Below are positions 23,915 to 33,507 of a DNA stretch of 64,000 bases, one piece after another (position 1 is the first letter of the stretch; each line of letters starts with the position of its first letter). This DNA is from Cellvibrio sp. PSBB023 (GTDB lineage: Bacteria > Pseudomonadota > Gammaproteobacteria > Pseudomonadales > Cellvibrionaceae). A model generated the notes under the pieces. It was given only the letters and a program-made list of their open reading frames with translations. It did no database searches and was not told where the DNA came from. The DNA is taken from assembly GCF_002007605.1 (NCBI RefSeq), contig NZ_CP019799.1, positions 434,001-498,000 of the forward strand, read 5' to 3'. The position numbers and the translations under genes were made by a program.

Positions 23915-26900
23915 ATGAAAACACTGACTAAAACATATGGCTGGGCGCAGGCGATGTTTTCTGCTGCGCTTTTTTGTTGTGCTTCGGGAGCCTCTGCCGC
24001 TATTACAAAAATGGAATTGGCAGGCAATTCCTTAGCTGTCTATCCATTCTTTGAGTATATAAAAGCAGTTAATGTAAATAGCGCGCTCAAAATTGCGATT
24101 GATCCGACACGATTTCCGGCCATTGCCGGACAGACGTGCGATGTGTATGTCGTTGCCGCTAAAAAAACAATTGGCTGGGATGTTGATCAAACATTAACAG
24201 ATGTCACCACTGGCGGTGCACTGACAGTGACTTTCAGTGCTGCCAATATCCAGGCAAATACTTATCAGGTGGCGGCACCTTTTGAACTCAATGCCAATGC
24301 GGGAATGGGCTTGGGTGTGGGCTACGATGTGGTGTTGGATTGCAATCAGGATGGCATTCTAAATGGCGATGATTACATCGATGGACGCAATAATGAGTCG
24401 GGGTTTTATGCAGTTAGTGATACGACTGCACCTGGCCCTATGGCGGTAACTGAGCTGGATTACAATTTGAGTAATGCCGTCAGTACTACTTATGGCATCA
24501 ACGCGGGTTTGCGTAGCCAGAATCTTTTTTATCCCACCAATGTGGCTGCCGCTAATATTGATAAAAATGGTGACGGTAATCCTGATGGCTTGCCGTTGAT
24601 TATTATCAGCCACGGCAATGGGCATAATTATGCATGGTATGACCATATAGGCCGGCATCTGGCGTCTTATGGATATGTTGTTGTGAGCCATAGCAACAAC
24701 ACAATGCCTGGTCCTGTATCTGCATCCCAAACCACTCTTGCGCATACGGATGCATTTATTGATCAGGTGGCTGCTGGTGTTATTGCAGGCGGTGCACTGA
24801 CCGGCCATTTGAATAGCAGCAAAATTACATGGATTGGTCACAGCCGTGGTGGTGAAGGTGTGGCGATTGCTTACGACGCGTTGTTTGATGGCACTGTCAC
24901 GCCGGTAAATTACGGCAAGGCGAATATCAAATTAATCAGTAGCATGTTGCCAACGGATTTTAATGGTACGAATATCGCCAATCCTCAAGATGCGAATTTC
25001 CATTTGTGGACGGCTTCTGGTGATGCGGATGTGCATGGTGGTGCGGATAATAATATTGCTCAAACATATCATTTACATGATCGTGCCACAGCCAATCGGC
25101 AATCTACGACTGTTCAGGGAGCAGGGCACGGATGGTTCCATAACAATCCCGCTGCTTCCGCTGCATTTACCGGCCCTTGCTCCATTGGAATTGCCAATAC
25201 TCATTTAATTGAGTTGGGCCACTTTTTACCTTTGGTGAAACGTTATGTGGAAGACAATATTCCCTCGCTGGATTTTTTAACACGCCAATACGAAAGTTTT
25301 CGGCCCATTGGTGTTCCTACGGGGAATCCTTGCATTGTGGTCAGTCATGAATATCGCGATGCATCTACCGGTGTAACGCCACCGGGCGGTGCTTTTCCTC
25401 CGGGTGTTAAAAAGTCTGTTGTTATCGATGACTATCAATCCCAATTTGCGACCAACCTCAGTTCGATAGGCGCACCGGTTAATTTTAATGTGACTAACCT
25501 GACTGAAGGGCGGTTGGACGATAACAATACAGATTTTGCCTGGACACCAAGCGACCCATTTAATGGCGCAACCCAGGCGGGGCCATTAGATACCAGTCGC
25601 GGTGTGGTGTTTGATTGGAATGGTGTGGACAGGTTTTATGAGTGGGAGATTCCCGTTGCCGAGCAAAACTTTGTCGATAATCTCATTCTGTCATTCCGCG
25701 GTGCCCAGGCTACCCGTCACCCCAATACGGTTGCTGCATTGGGCGACCTGACATTCAAGGTGACACTGCGCGATACATCCTCGGTCACCAGCTCCATTAA
25801 TATTGGCGCATTTGGCGGCGGTTTGGAGGAGCCCTATCAACGTTCGGGCGGATGGCACAACGAGATGGAAACCATCCGTATTCGCCTGACGGATTTTTTA
25901 AATAACGGTTCTGGTTTGGATCTCAGTCACATTGCGGCGATTCGTTTGGATGTCGGCCCGTCACACGGATCAGCAGAAGGGCGAATTGTGATTGATGAAC
26001 TGATGTTGACCAATGATCGCGCTGTTTATGATGCGAATGATAATGGCGACCCTCACCTAAAAACAGTGAATGGTGTTCATTATGATTTCCAAAGTGCAGG
26101 TGAATTTGTGTTGTTGCGTGAAGGTAGCGCGATGGAAATCCAGGCGCGTCAAACACCGGTTCCCTCTGCAGCTGCTATTACAAATCCCTACACAGGGTTA
26201 AAAAGTTGCGTCAGTGTGAATACGGCTGTTGTGGCGCGTGTCGGCAAGCATCGGGTGTCTTACCAGCCTAATATTTCCGGCGAGCCAGACCCCTCAGGTA
26301 TGCAGCTCCGTATCGATGGCAAGTTAATTGATATGGCTACCCTGCAAAGCATCAATCTGGGTTCAGGTGCTCGAGTCAGTAAGTCGCCAACGGGAAATGG
26401 TATCGAAATTAATTTCCCCAATGGCACCAGCTTGATTGCGCTTCCGCAATGGTGGGGATATCAACAAAAATGGTTTTTAAATCTGACGGTATTTAATACA
26501 CCGGCCACTGAGGGCATATTGGGTTATATCCACAATGGTGATTGGTTGCCGTTGTTACCCAACGGCACTTCATTGGGCGCTCGCCCCGCATTGCTGGCGC
26601 AGCGGTATATCGATTTGAACCAGACCTTCGCGAACGCCTGGCGCGTGAGTGAAAAAAGCAGTTTGTTCGATTACTTGCCCGGCACATCAACCCATACTTT
26701 CACCTACAAGGATTGGCCGGCGGAAAATTCCAGCACTTGCGTGGTGAGTGGTAGCCCGCAAGTTGTTCCCATTGCTGAAGATGTTGCACGCAAACTTTGT
26801 GCGCGTGTTAGCGATAAAAACCATCACGCCAATTGTGTTAAAGATGTCGCTGTCACCGGTGAGAAAGGGTTTGCCCAAGCATTTTTGGAGAGTCAAAAAG

Positions 26901-27232
26901 TTGATGCAGGTGCAACTATAACGGATGTGTTGGTGAAGCAAGATTCATCGAAAGTCTCGCTGGCAGCGGTGATCAAATACCATAAAACGGAAGAAATCAT
27001 CACTCGCGATAAGACACAAGAAAAGCCCATAGGAGTAGTGCAGTTCATGATTAATGGAGAAAAAGTGAGTGAGCCCATTGAGTTGGAAGCCACAGGTGTT
27101 GCACGTTGGGCAACCAGGCTGGATGTTGGCAAGTACAGGATTGGTGCCGTATTCACGCCAGCCAAAGAAGGAGACCTGCTGCCAAGTACCAGTCAGGATA
27201 CAGACCTTACCGTACAGAAAACCAAACGATAG
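23915..27232 (+). CDS. Large secreted alpha/beta hydrolase with von Willebrand type D domain
   Basis: A 1105-residue protein with signal peptide (SAALFCCASGASAAI). Residues ~170-450 are an alpha/beta hydrolase: oxyanion strand PLIIISHGNGHNYAWYDHIG, nucleophile elbow WIGHSRGGEG with Ser near 310, and catalytic His in GAGHGWFHN near 405. This resembles lipase/PET-hydrolase/chlorophyllase-type esterases. Residues ~500-700 look like a beta-sandwich, and ~710-860 a VWD domain (NGDPHLKTVNGVHYDFQSAG, then FVLLREGSAMEIQARQT). The C-terminal ~150 residues are unassigned. The start at 23915 follows AAGGAG; an upstream ATG at 23852 lies inside the preceding gene. Substrate unknown; a large ester at the cell surface is plausible. 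Confidence 0.78.
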   Translation: MKTLTKTYGWAQAMFSAALFCCASGASAAITKMELAGNSLAVYPFFEYIKAVNVNSALKIAIDPTRFPAIAGQTCDVYVVAAKKTIGWDVDQTLTDVTTGGALTVTFSAANIQANTYQVAAPFELNANAGMGLGVGYDVVLDCNQDGILNGDDYIDGRNNESGFYAVSDTTAPGPMAVTELDYNLSNAVSTTYGINAGLRSQNLFYPTNVAAANIDKNGDGNPDGLPLIIISHGNGHNYAWYDHIGRHLASYGYVVVSHSNNTMPGPVSASQTTLAHTDAFIDQVAAGVIAGGALTGHLNSSKITWIGHSRGGEGVAIAYDALFDGTVTPVNYGKANIKLISSMLPTDFNGTNIANPQDANFHLWTASGDADVHGGADNNIAQTYHLHDRATANRQSTTVQGAGHGWFHNNPAASAAFTGPCSIGIANTHLIELGHFLPLVKRYVEDNIPSLDFLTRQYESFRPIGVPTGNPCIVVSHEYRDASTGVTPPGGAFPPGVKKSVVIDDYQSQFATNLSSIGAPVNFNVTNLTEGRLDDNNTDFAWTPSDPFNGATQAGPLDTSRGVVFDWNGVDRFYEWEIPVAEQNFVDNLILSFRGAQATRHPNTVAALGDLTFKVTLRDTSSVTSSINIGAFGGGLEEPYQRSGGWHNEMETIRIRLTDFLNNGSGLDLSHIAAIRLDVGPSHGSAEGRIVIDELMLTNDRAVYDANDNGDPHLKTVNGVHYDFQSAGEFVLLREGSAMEIQARQTPVPSAAAITNPYTGLKSCVSVNTAVVARVGKHRVSYQPNISGEPDPSGMQLRIDGKLIDMATLQSINLGSGARVSKSPTGNGIEINFPNGTSLIALPQWWGYQQKWFLNLTVFNTPATEGILGYIHNGDWLPLLPNGTSLGARPALLAQRYIDLNQTFANAWRVSEKSSLFDYLPGTSTHTFTYKDWPAENSSTCVVSGSPQVVPIAEDVARKLCARVSDKNHHANCVKDVAVTGEKGFAQAFLESQKVDAGATITDVLVKQDSSKVSLAAVIKYHKTEEIITRDKTQEKPIGVVQFMINGEKVSEPIELEATGVARWATRLDVGKYRIGAVFTPAKEGDLLPSTSQDTDLTVQKTKR

Positions 27233-27258
27233 CTAATCACTGGCTAGCCACACTAGCG

Positions 27259-27279
27259 AGGGCCTTCGGGCCCTTTTTT
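27259..27279 (+). terminator. Terminator after the VWD hydrolase
   Basis: AGGGCC (27259-27264), tetraloop TTCG, GGCCCT (27269-27274) and a T run. A UUCG-loop stem followed by six T residues. Confidence 0.9.
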
Positions 27280-27369
27280 ATTGTCCTATTGTTCTATCCC
27301 TCCCTGCCTTCAGTGATGCAATGCCACTGCCTTGTTCCTATTTGACAGCCTTGGTTTATTGTTCTAATT

Positions 27370-27384
27370 ATTGGTAAAGCCAAT
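27370..27384. promoter_or_regulatory. Candidate GntR-regulator operator, site 1
   Basis: ATTGGTAAAGCCAAT: arms ATTGG/CCAAT and a G-T exception inside, 148 bp before the reductase ATG at 27518. The same motif recurs at 28698 and 33577 in the alginate locus. It resembles the TTGGTAtACCAA boxes of the ExuR/UxuR branch of GntR regulators. Confidence 0.65.
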
Positions 27385-27517
27385 ATTGAGGTTGTTTGTA
27401 TTATTGGATTGACAAAAAATATTAATAAAGTATAAATTGGTAAGCTATCTGTAGTGGCGAATGATAATATTCATATTGCTTTAAATTAATACGCATCACC
27501 CCTTCCAGGAGTTAGAT

Positions 27518-28396
27518 ATGACAAAACCGGTCATTGGTTTTATTGGGCTTGGCCTTATGGGCAGCAACATGGTTGAAAACCTGCAAAAGAAAGGCTTTGA
27601 GCCAATGGTTATGGACCTGAATAAGGAGGCTGTGGCGGCTGTTGTTGCTCGTGGTGCCACCGAGGCGGGTTCTGCCCGCGAACTGGCTGCTGCCTGTGAC
27701 ATTGTGATGCTTTGTCTGACCACTTCTGTTGTTGTGGAAAAGCTGGTTTACGCTGAAGACGGCATTCTGGCCGGTATAAAAGAAGGGGCTGTGGTGGTTG
27801 ATTTTGGAACCTCAATTCCAGCATCTACCCGAAAGATTGGTGTCGATCTCGCGGCGAAAGGGGCGGGGATGATAGATGCGGCTCTGGGGCGCACACCTGC
27901 TCATGCTAAAGATGGTTTGCTCAATATTATGGTTGGCGGCGACAAGGCGACTTTTGACAAGGTGCAGCCGGTACTTGCTATGCAGGGGGAGAATATTTTC
28001 TATCTGGGCGCGCTCGGCGCGGGTCATACCACCAAGCTGATCAATAACTTTATCGGCATGACAACTGTGACCGCCATGTCGCAAGCCTTTGCTGTGGCTG
28101 ACCGCGCCGGCATTGATCGCCAGCAGTTGTTCGACATTATGTCGACAGGCCCATCAAGCTCACCTTTCATGAAGTTTTGCAAAAACTACGCGGTAGATGG
28201 CGTCAGCGATTTGGGTTTCTCTATTGCCAATGCCAACAAGGATCTGGGGTATTTCCTGGCGATGGTCGACAATTTGGGGACTCGTGCCCCAATTGCTGAA
28301 GGCACCTCTGCTCACCTCCAGGCTGCTGTTGATGCTGGTATGGGCAACGGCAATGTGCCGGAAATCTTCGATTATTTCCTCACCTTAGGTAAGTAA
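27518..28396 (+). CDS. Beta-hydroxyacid dehydrogenase (3-HIBDH/GarR family), candidate DEH reductase
   Basis: A 292-residue NAD(P)-dependent enzyme. The dinucleotide motif is GFIGLGLMGSNMVENLQKKG, the substrate loop GAALGRTPAHAKDGLLNIM resembles DxxxSGG-type loops, and the catalytic Lys is in GAGHTTKLINNFIGM. Members reduce tartronate semialdehyde, succinic semialdehyde or 3-hydroxyisobutyrate-type substrates; relatives in alginate loci of marine bacteria are proposed to reduce 4-deoxy-L-erythro-5-hexoseulose uronate (DEH) to KDG. Placed before the TonB receptor and lyases and behind the shared operator, that role is plausible here. AGGAG precedes ATG 27518. A second, unrelated reductase (SDR) is in the same locus. 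Confidence 0.85.
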   Translation: MTKPVIGFIGLGLMGSNMVENLQKKGFEPMVMDLNKEAVAAVVARGATEAGSARELAAACDIVMLCLTTSVVVEKLVYAEDGILAGIKEGAVVVDFGTSIPASTRKIGVDLAAKGAGMIDAALGRTPAHAKDGLLNIMVGGDKATFDKVQPVLAMQGENIFYLGALGAGHTTKLINNFIGMTTVTAMSQAFAVADRAGIDRQQLFDIMSTGPSSSPFMKFCKNYAVDGVSDLGFSIANANKDLGYFLAMVDNLGTRAPIAEGTSAHLQAAVDAGMGNGNVPEIFDYFLTLGK

Positions 28397-28414
28397 GCCA
28401 ATCAGTATTTGACG

Positions 28415-28454
28415 ACAGCCGTGCTCCTTATTGTGAAGGGTGTGCGGCTGTTTT
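28415..28454 (+). terminator. Terminator after the HIBDH-family gene
   Basis: ACAGCCG at 28415-28421 pairs with CGGCTGT at 28445-28451, with partial pairing inside, and TTT follows. Confidence 0.65.
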
Positions 28455-28697
28455 CCCTCTTCGTAAGACTTTTTAATCCCTCGTTATTCCTCTCTCAAGT
28501 CTGCTTTCGTCGACAACTGCGCTGACTGACCGCCACATTGGCCTATTTCAGTGCGACGTAATTTTCTCCTTAACAAATCAAGCCAATCATTTGCACCTGG
28601 CCAACACTGTGGCGCATCAATTTGCGTGCACAATATAGACACAAACCAATCATGGGCTGTTACTTTTTCGGATTAAAGCATTACCAATATACACATA

Positions 28698-28712
28698 ATT
28701 GGTATTACCAAT
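28698..28712. promoter_or_regulatory. Candidate GntR-regulator operator, site 2
   Basis: ATTGGTA-T-TACCAAT, a perfect 15-base palindrome 96 bp before the TonB receptor ATG. Half-sites TTACCAAT (28681-28688) and TTTGGTAAA (28732-28740) flank it. This is the best copy of the motif in the locus. Confidence 0.75.
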
Positions 28713-28807
28713 AATAAATTTGGCTAGTATGTTTGGTAAAATATCTGGTTGTGGTATTTTGCTTGTGAGGTCAAAACTTAAAAATAAAAGTTACTGGAGG
28801 TGAAACC

Positions 28808-31747
28808 ATGATGAAATTACGTACGAAGGTTTGTAGCTTGTCATTAGCCATTTCTGCTGTGTCATCCATGACCTATGCGCAAGACCAGGCAAGTGCGCTG
28901 GAAGAGGTGATGGTTACCGGTATTCGCGCTTCTTTGCAGGGTGCTATTGAAGAAAAGCGTGCTGCTTCTAACTTGATCGAAGTTATCCAATCAGAAGACA
29001 TAGGTAAGCTGCCTGACCAAAACCTGGCAGAAGTGCTGGAAAATATTACCGGCGTTCAGATCACCCGTGAGGGTGGTGTAGGTGTGGGTGTTCAGATTCG
29101 CGGTACCGATGCAAACCGTACTGAAATTAACGGTGTATCAACAGTGGGTTCGGGATCTGGCCGTACCGGTATCAGCTTTGAGGATGTGTCGGCAGCGATG
29201 ATCTCTGCTGTAGAAGTCACTAAAGCACCTGAAGCAAAAACCATTGAGGGTTCTGTCGGCGGCACGATTAACCTGCGCACCATTCGCCCGCTTGAGTTGA
29301 AAGAAACACTTGGCTCTATCCGTGTTCAGGGCGAGCACAGTGACCTTTCATCCGATGGTGGTTTGACTCCCCGCGTGTCAGGCACCTGGGGCGATAATTG
29401 GTCGACTAACGCGGGTGAGTTTGGTGCAGTCATCAGCGCCAGTTACGCAGAGATGGATGTGACGGATTTCCGCCCCCGCGTTGATCGCGACAATCTGGTA
29501 TTGGCAGGCCAAAACCCTACCGCTGACTACGATCACTTACCGGTTCAATTTCTGCAGCAAGATTATGACAATTATGAATATGAAACAAAAAACGTTTCAG
29601 CTTCATTTGAGTGGGCGCCAAACGACGACACAAAATTGTATTTTGATGCAGTTGTGAATGATCAGGAGCGCAGACAAGAGAGTCACCGTATACAGGCATC
29701 CGGCGTGGCCGATGTTGCCAGAACAGCACTCATTACGGATTATGAGACCATCAACTTTGGAACAATTCGTGGTGAAAATGGCCCGCAGGCTATAGGTTCG
29801 ATTCGCGCGGTAACCAAAGGCATATTGTTGCCACAGCAAACCGGTAATTTGGATCCTAACCTGCGTACCTCAACGGATACCAATGCGCGCGTGACCGACA
29901 GTAATATTTTCAGGTTGGGTGGCGAGTGGTCGGGTGATAAAACGTTTGTGCGCGTAGAGGCATCCACCTCGGACTCCGAAAGTAATACGCCTAACTTCAG
30001 CACTACGCTTAATTTTATCAATCCTAATTCCGCATCAACCAGCACCAGAATCGATAATGGTGTGCCTTTTGAGTTTGATCTAACCGGCGGCTCGCTGACC
30101 TTTGGTATTGCTCAAGGTCTGGCTACTACACCGACAAAAGAGCAGTTGCTGGATCCTGCGAACTATGTGATCGCATCGGTAAACCAAAGTAATAACCTGA
30201 TTAAAAACCAGGAAGACGCTTTCCGTGTTGATTTCCGCTACGATGTGGATATGGCCGGTATTACGTCAGTAGAAGTTGGTTATCGCTACAACGAAACATC
30301 CAGCCTTAAAGATGTGAGTGGTAGTAACTTCACTATTTCTGATCGCAGAAATTCGCCGACCGGCGATATGTTTGCCAGCGTTCTCTCTGCGGGCCCGGAT
30401 AACTTTAATGCGGCTGACGGCAGAAAATTATATGTAAAAGATTTTTTGTTGGTCGATCCGGCAAAATCATTTTCTGATCCGGATGCGGTGATGGCGGCGT
30501 TAAATGCGGCAATTGTTGCAAACAATACGGCGAATAATCGCACCCAGGCTCAAATTTCTTCACCAACCTCAACCGCTGCATCGTTCTTTGATATCTCAGA
30601 AGAAACTAACTCCCTGTATGGGCAGGTGAATTTTGAATACGGCATATTCCGTGGTAATGCCGGTTTGCGTTATCTGGAAACCAAGGTTAATTCGCGGGGC
30701 AACAGTGTCGTGAACGGTGTTGCCACACCGAATGTTGAAACGGGCAGTTATGACTTTGTGTTGCCACGTATAAACCTTGTGGCAGATGTGAGGGATGATG
30801 TCGTGGTTCGTGCGGGTTGGGGTAAAGATATTCGTCGCCCGGATTTTGATGACCTGTCTACGTCTGTCGCGTTTCAAACCAGTGAAAACCAGGCTGTTGC
30901 TATAGGTAATCCCGGGTTGGAACCGGAAGAAGTAACCTCATTTGATTTGTCGGCAGAATGGTATTTTGCGCCTTCCAGCGTATTAAGTGCCGGTATTTTT
31001 CACAAAGTCCGCACCGGTTTGCATGTGACTCAAACACAGGATGCTTATTCCGAGCCGGGCACTGGTTATCGTGATACTACTGCGCCCTGTGAAGCGGGTG
31101 GTATTTGGAACCCTATTGCTGTCCGTAATACCTTGGCGCCGCCAGAAGAAAATGGTCTACAAGGTATTTGTGTGCCTACCTCGTCAAAAGTAAATGGCGC
31201 AGGAGAGACCACGCAAAAAGGGATCGAGCTTGCTTTTCAATACGATCTTTCCGAGTTTGAAGATACGTTGGGTTGGGCCTCCGGTTTTGGTTTTATCACC
31301 AACTATACCTTCCAGGAATTCTCGGGCGGTGATACCTACCAAACGCCAACAAGTCGTGCTGATCAGGTATTTACCTTGTTAGGTCATCCGGATGTCACCT
31401 TGCGCGCGGCACTGCTTAACCTTTCTGAGAACGCCTATAACATTACCGCGTTCTACGAAAAGTACGATATTTCTGCGCGTATCCGTTACACCTGGCGCGA
31501 TGCCTTCAGTACCAACAATTACGGCAGTGGTAGTGATCCTTGGGGTTTCTACGCTATTCAGGAAGCCAGAGGACAGCTCAATGCCAGTATCAATTACGAT
31601 GTAACTGAAGCATTGAATATTGGTGTGGAAGCTATCAATTTGCTGCGCTCGGATACCCGACAATCTTGTGTGAATGAAGGTGGGTTGTTGTGTTTCCAAG
31701 GCCTCACGGATCGTCGTGTGACCTTCGGTGCAACCTACAAATTTTAA
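28808..31747 (+). CDS. TonB-dependent receptor for alginate oligosaccharides
   Basis: A 979-residue outer-membrane receptor. Signal peptide ends near SSMTYAQ; a TonB-box-like ALEEVMVTGIRAS follows. The plug domain shows EDIGKLPDQNLAEVLENITG and VQIRGTDANRTEINGVSTV, and the barrel ends in VTFGATYKF with the C-terminal aromatic residue. This belongs to the large carbohydrate-type receptors of Cellvibrio, Saccharophagus and Alteromonas. Position next to PL6 and PL17 genes and the perfect operator upstream imply import of alginate oligomers. GGAGGTGAAACC precedes ATG 28808. Two Cys pairs are visible in surface-loop regions. A terminator follows. Confidence 0.9.
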   Translation: MMKLRTKVCSLSLAISAVSSMTYAQDQASALEEVMVTGIRASLQGAIEEKRAASNLIEVIQSEDIGKLPDQNLAEVLENITGVQITREGGVGVGVQIRGTDANRTEINGVSTVGSGSGRTGISFEDVSAAMISAVEVTKAPEAKTIEGSVGGTINLRTIRPLELKETLGSIRVQGEHSDLSSDGGLTPRVSGTWGDNWSTNAGEFGAVISASYAEMDVTDFRPRVDRDNLVLAGQNPTADYDHLPVQFLQQDYDNYEYETKNVSASFEWAPNDDTKLYFDAVVNDQERRQESHRIQASGVADVARTALITDYETINFGTIRGENGPQAIGSIRAVTKGILLPQQTGNLDPNLRTSTDTNARVTDSNIFRLGGEWSGDKTFVRVEASTSDSESNTPNFSTTLNFINPNSASTSTRIDNGVPFEFDLTGGSLTFGIAQGLATTPTKEQLLDPANYVIASVNQSNNLIKNQEDAFRVDFRYDVDMAGITSVEVGYRYNETSSLKDVSGSNFTISDRRNSPTGDMFASVLSAGPDNFNAADGRKLYVKDFLLVDPAKSFSDPDAVMAALNAAIVANNTANNRTQAQISSPTSTAASFFDISEETNSLYGQVNFEYGIFRGNAGLRYLETKVNSRGNSVVNGVATPNVETGSYDFVLPRINLVADVRDDVVVRAGWGKDIRRPDFDDLSTSVAFQTSENQAVAIGNPGLEPEEVTSFDLSAEWYFAPSSVLSAGIFHKVRTGLHVTQTQDAYSEPGTGYRDTTAPCEAGGIWNPIAVRNTLAPPEENGLQGICVPTSSKVNGAGETTQKGIELAFQYDLSEFEDTLGWASGFGFITNYTFQEFSGGDTYQTPTSRADQVFTLLGHPDVTLRAALLNLSENAYNITAFYEKYDISARIRYTWRDAFSTNNYGSGSDPWGFYAIQEARGQLNASINYDVTEALNIGVEAINLLRSDTRQSCVNEGGLLCFQGLTDRRVTFGATYKF

Positions 31748-31770
31748 TTGGCGCACTAATACCAACATTG

Positions 31771-31800
31771 AAAGCCGAGAATTTATTCCCGGCTTTTTTT
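31771..31800 (+). terminator. Terminator after the TonB receptor
   Basis: AAAGCCG (31771-31777) pairs with CGGCTTT (31790-31796), with partial internal pairing and a T run to 31800. Confidence 0.85.
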
Positions 31801-31836
31801 ATCGAATAATTTTTCCAGTTTACTTCAGGAGCTGTG

Positions 31837-32586
31837 ATGGACATGAAGGGTAAGGTATTCATCGTGGCGGGCGGTGGGCGCGACATTGGGCGTTCATGTG
31901 CCTTGGCTTTGGCGAAGCGTGGTGCCAGCATTTTATTAACCTATCACGCCAGTGCCGATGCGGCGCATGAGGTTGTGGCAGAAATAGAGCGTAGTGGAGC
32001 AAAAGCAGTTGCCCTTAAGGCAGACCTTACACAAGAGTCTGAAGCAAATGGTGTTGTGGCTGCTGCTATAAATGCTTTTGGGCATATTAATGGTTTGGTG
32101 CATGTGTCAGGTGGTTTGATTGAGCGCATTACTATTGATGCTATGCCGCTACAGCATTGGCGCAAGGTGATGGATGTTAATCTAACATCACTGTTTATGA
32201 TGGTGCGCGCCACCATACCGCACTTAAATGCGGGCGATAGTATTGTTACCTTTGCCTCGCAAGCAGGGCGCGATGGTGGCGGTAGTGGTGCGGTGGCTTA
32301 CGCCACATCCAAAGGTGCGATCATGTCTTTCACGCGCGGCCTGGCCAAAGAATTGGGTGCAAAAAATATCCGTGTTAACAGTGTTTGCCCTGGCATGATC
32401 AGCACCGGATTCCACGATCAATTTACCCAGAGCGATGTGCGTTCCAAAGTTGCGGCTGCAACGGCGTTAAAGCGTGAAGGCACTGCTGATGAAGTGGGGC
32501 AGTTGGTGGCATTTTTAATGTCTCGCGAAGCCTCATTCATGACCGGAAATTGTATTGATATTAATGGCGGTTTGTTGTTCTCGTAA
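31837..32586 (+). CDS. SDR-family oxidoreductase, candidate DEH reductase
   Basis: A 249-residue short-chain dehydrogenase. Cofactor motif VAGGGRDIGRSCALALAKRG, structural LVHVSGG, active site Ser in FASQAGRDGGG and YATSKGAIMSF (YxxxK), and the C-terminal DINGGLLFS. SDR enzymes of this type (for example A1-R of Sphingomonas A1) reduce DEH to 2-keto-3-deoxygluconate with NAD(P)H. It sits between the TonB receptor and the regulator in the alginate locus. AGGAG at 31827 supports ATG 31837 over the GTG at 31834. It ends at a large convergent hairpin. Confidence 0.87.
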   Translation: MDMKGKVFIVAGGGRDIGRSCALALAKRGASILLTYHASADAAHEVVAEIERSGAKAVALKADLTQESEANGVVAAAINAFGHINGLVHVSGGLIERITIDAMPLQHWRKVMDVNLTSLFMMVRATIPHLNAGDSIVTFASQAGRDGGGSGAVAYATSKGAIMSFTRGLAKELGAKNIRVNSVCPGMISTGFHDQFTQSDVRSKVAAATALKREGTADEVGQLVAFLMSREASFMTGNCIDINGGLLFS

Positions 32587-32612
32587 TTTTGCTTTTGCAG
32601 TTTTTTAAATAC

Positions 32613-32667
32613 ACGTCCATACAACAACGCCAGTCAGATTAACTGACTGGCGTTGTTGTATGGACGT
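32613..32667. terminator. Perfect 25-bp bidirectional terminator hairpin
   Basis: The arm 32613-32637 (begins ACGTCCATACAACAACG) and the arm 32643-32667 are exact reverse complements around loop ATTAA. AAATAC precedes and TGTATTTTT follows. It lies between the convergent SDR and GntR genes, 27 bp after one stop and 36 bp after the other, so it can serve both. The stem is unusually long. Confidence 0.85.
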
Positions 32668-32702
32668 TGTATTTTTAACGCAAGGTGAGAGTGCTGCGTG
32701 GA

Positions 32703-33455
32703 TTAATTGCGTGCTTGCGCCAAATAATCCAACGAGTATCTGCCTCTGTATTCTGAGGTCTTGCGGCGTATTTCATCCAGTGCGCGCTGTTCGCTGGCAT
32801 CGAACAACGAATTTATCAAGCGATTGAAGTGAAAGTGCATGGCTGCCCGCGCGGCATTTCCATCGTGCATCTTAAGTGCGTTGTAAATCGCTGTATGCTC
32901 TTCCATGCGCTTGTGAGCGCTTTGGTTACAAACACCTTTGTAGGCTTCGATAATGTCTTCATTGGTGCTGCGCAGATGCCAGAGCTTTTCTACTGCCACC
33001 AGGATGGCATTGTTGCGTGTCGCCTTGGAAATAATTAAATGGAACTGCTCGTCGGCATCCTCGGCGTTGGCTTCGTTTTCCATATCCACCAATGTTTGGT
33101 GCAGTGCAGCCAGTTCTTCTTCGGTAATCGTAGTGGCTGCCAGTGCAGCGGCTTCGCCTTCCACCAGTGCGCGTGCTTGAGTGAGTTCAAACGCACTGAT
33201 TTTCACAGCACTTTTTTCTGCAGACTGATTTTCTGCCACATAGATGCCTGAACCAGTTTTTACTTCCACGCGTTCGCGAACTTCCAACGCAATAATGGCT
33301 TCGCGGATAGTTGGTCGGCTTACGCCGTAATTGTCCGCAAGCTCACGTTCTGGCGGAAGCCTGCTGCCCGGAGGGTAAATACCGCTATCAATCAAATGTT
33401 CAATTTTTTCAACGATGCGCCAAAACAAGCGACGGTTTTTCATTTTTATCCCCAT
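32703..33455 (-). CDS. FadR-type GntR transcriptional regulator of the alginate locus
   Basis: A 250-residue protein with N-terminal winged helix (SGIYPPGSRLPPERELADNY, then GVSRPTIREAIIALE) and a C-terminal FCD (FadR) ligand domain with metal-type residues (DADEQFHLIISKATRN, HTAIYNALKMHDGNAARAAM). This branch includes ExuR, UxuR and KdgR-like regulators of uronate use, commonly released by a pathway intermediate. TTGGTAnnnCCAA-like palindromes lie in its own upstream region (33509, 33577) and before the reductase and TonB receptor genes, so it probably represses these units and itself. Ligand (DEH, KDG or KDPG) is not deducible. Confidence 0.87.
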   Translation of the reverse strand: MGIKMKNRRLFWRIVEKIEHLIDSGIYPPGSRLPPERELADNYGVSRPTIREAIIALEVRERVEVKTGSGIYVAENQSAEKSAVKISAFELTQARALVEGEAAALAATTITEEELAALHQTLVDMENEANAEDADEQFHLIISKATRNNAILVAVEKLWHLRSTNEDIIEAYKGVCNQSAHKRMEEHTAIYNALKMHDGNAARAAMHFHFNRLINSLFDASEQRALDEIRRKTSEYRGRYSLDYLAQARN

Positions 33456-33507
33456 TGGTACGCGCCCGACTGCGTTAACGCTTCAAGCATAACTCAAAGA
33501 TCAGATA

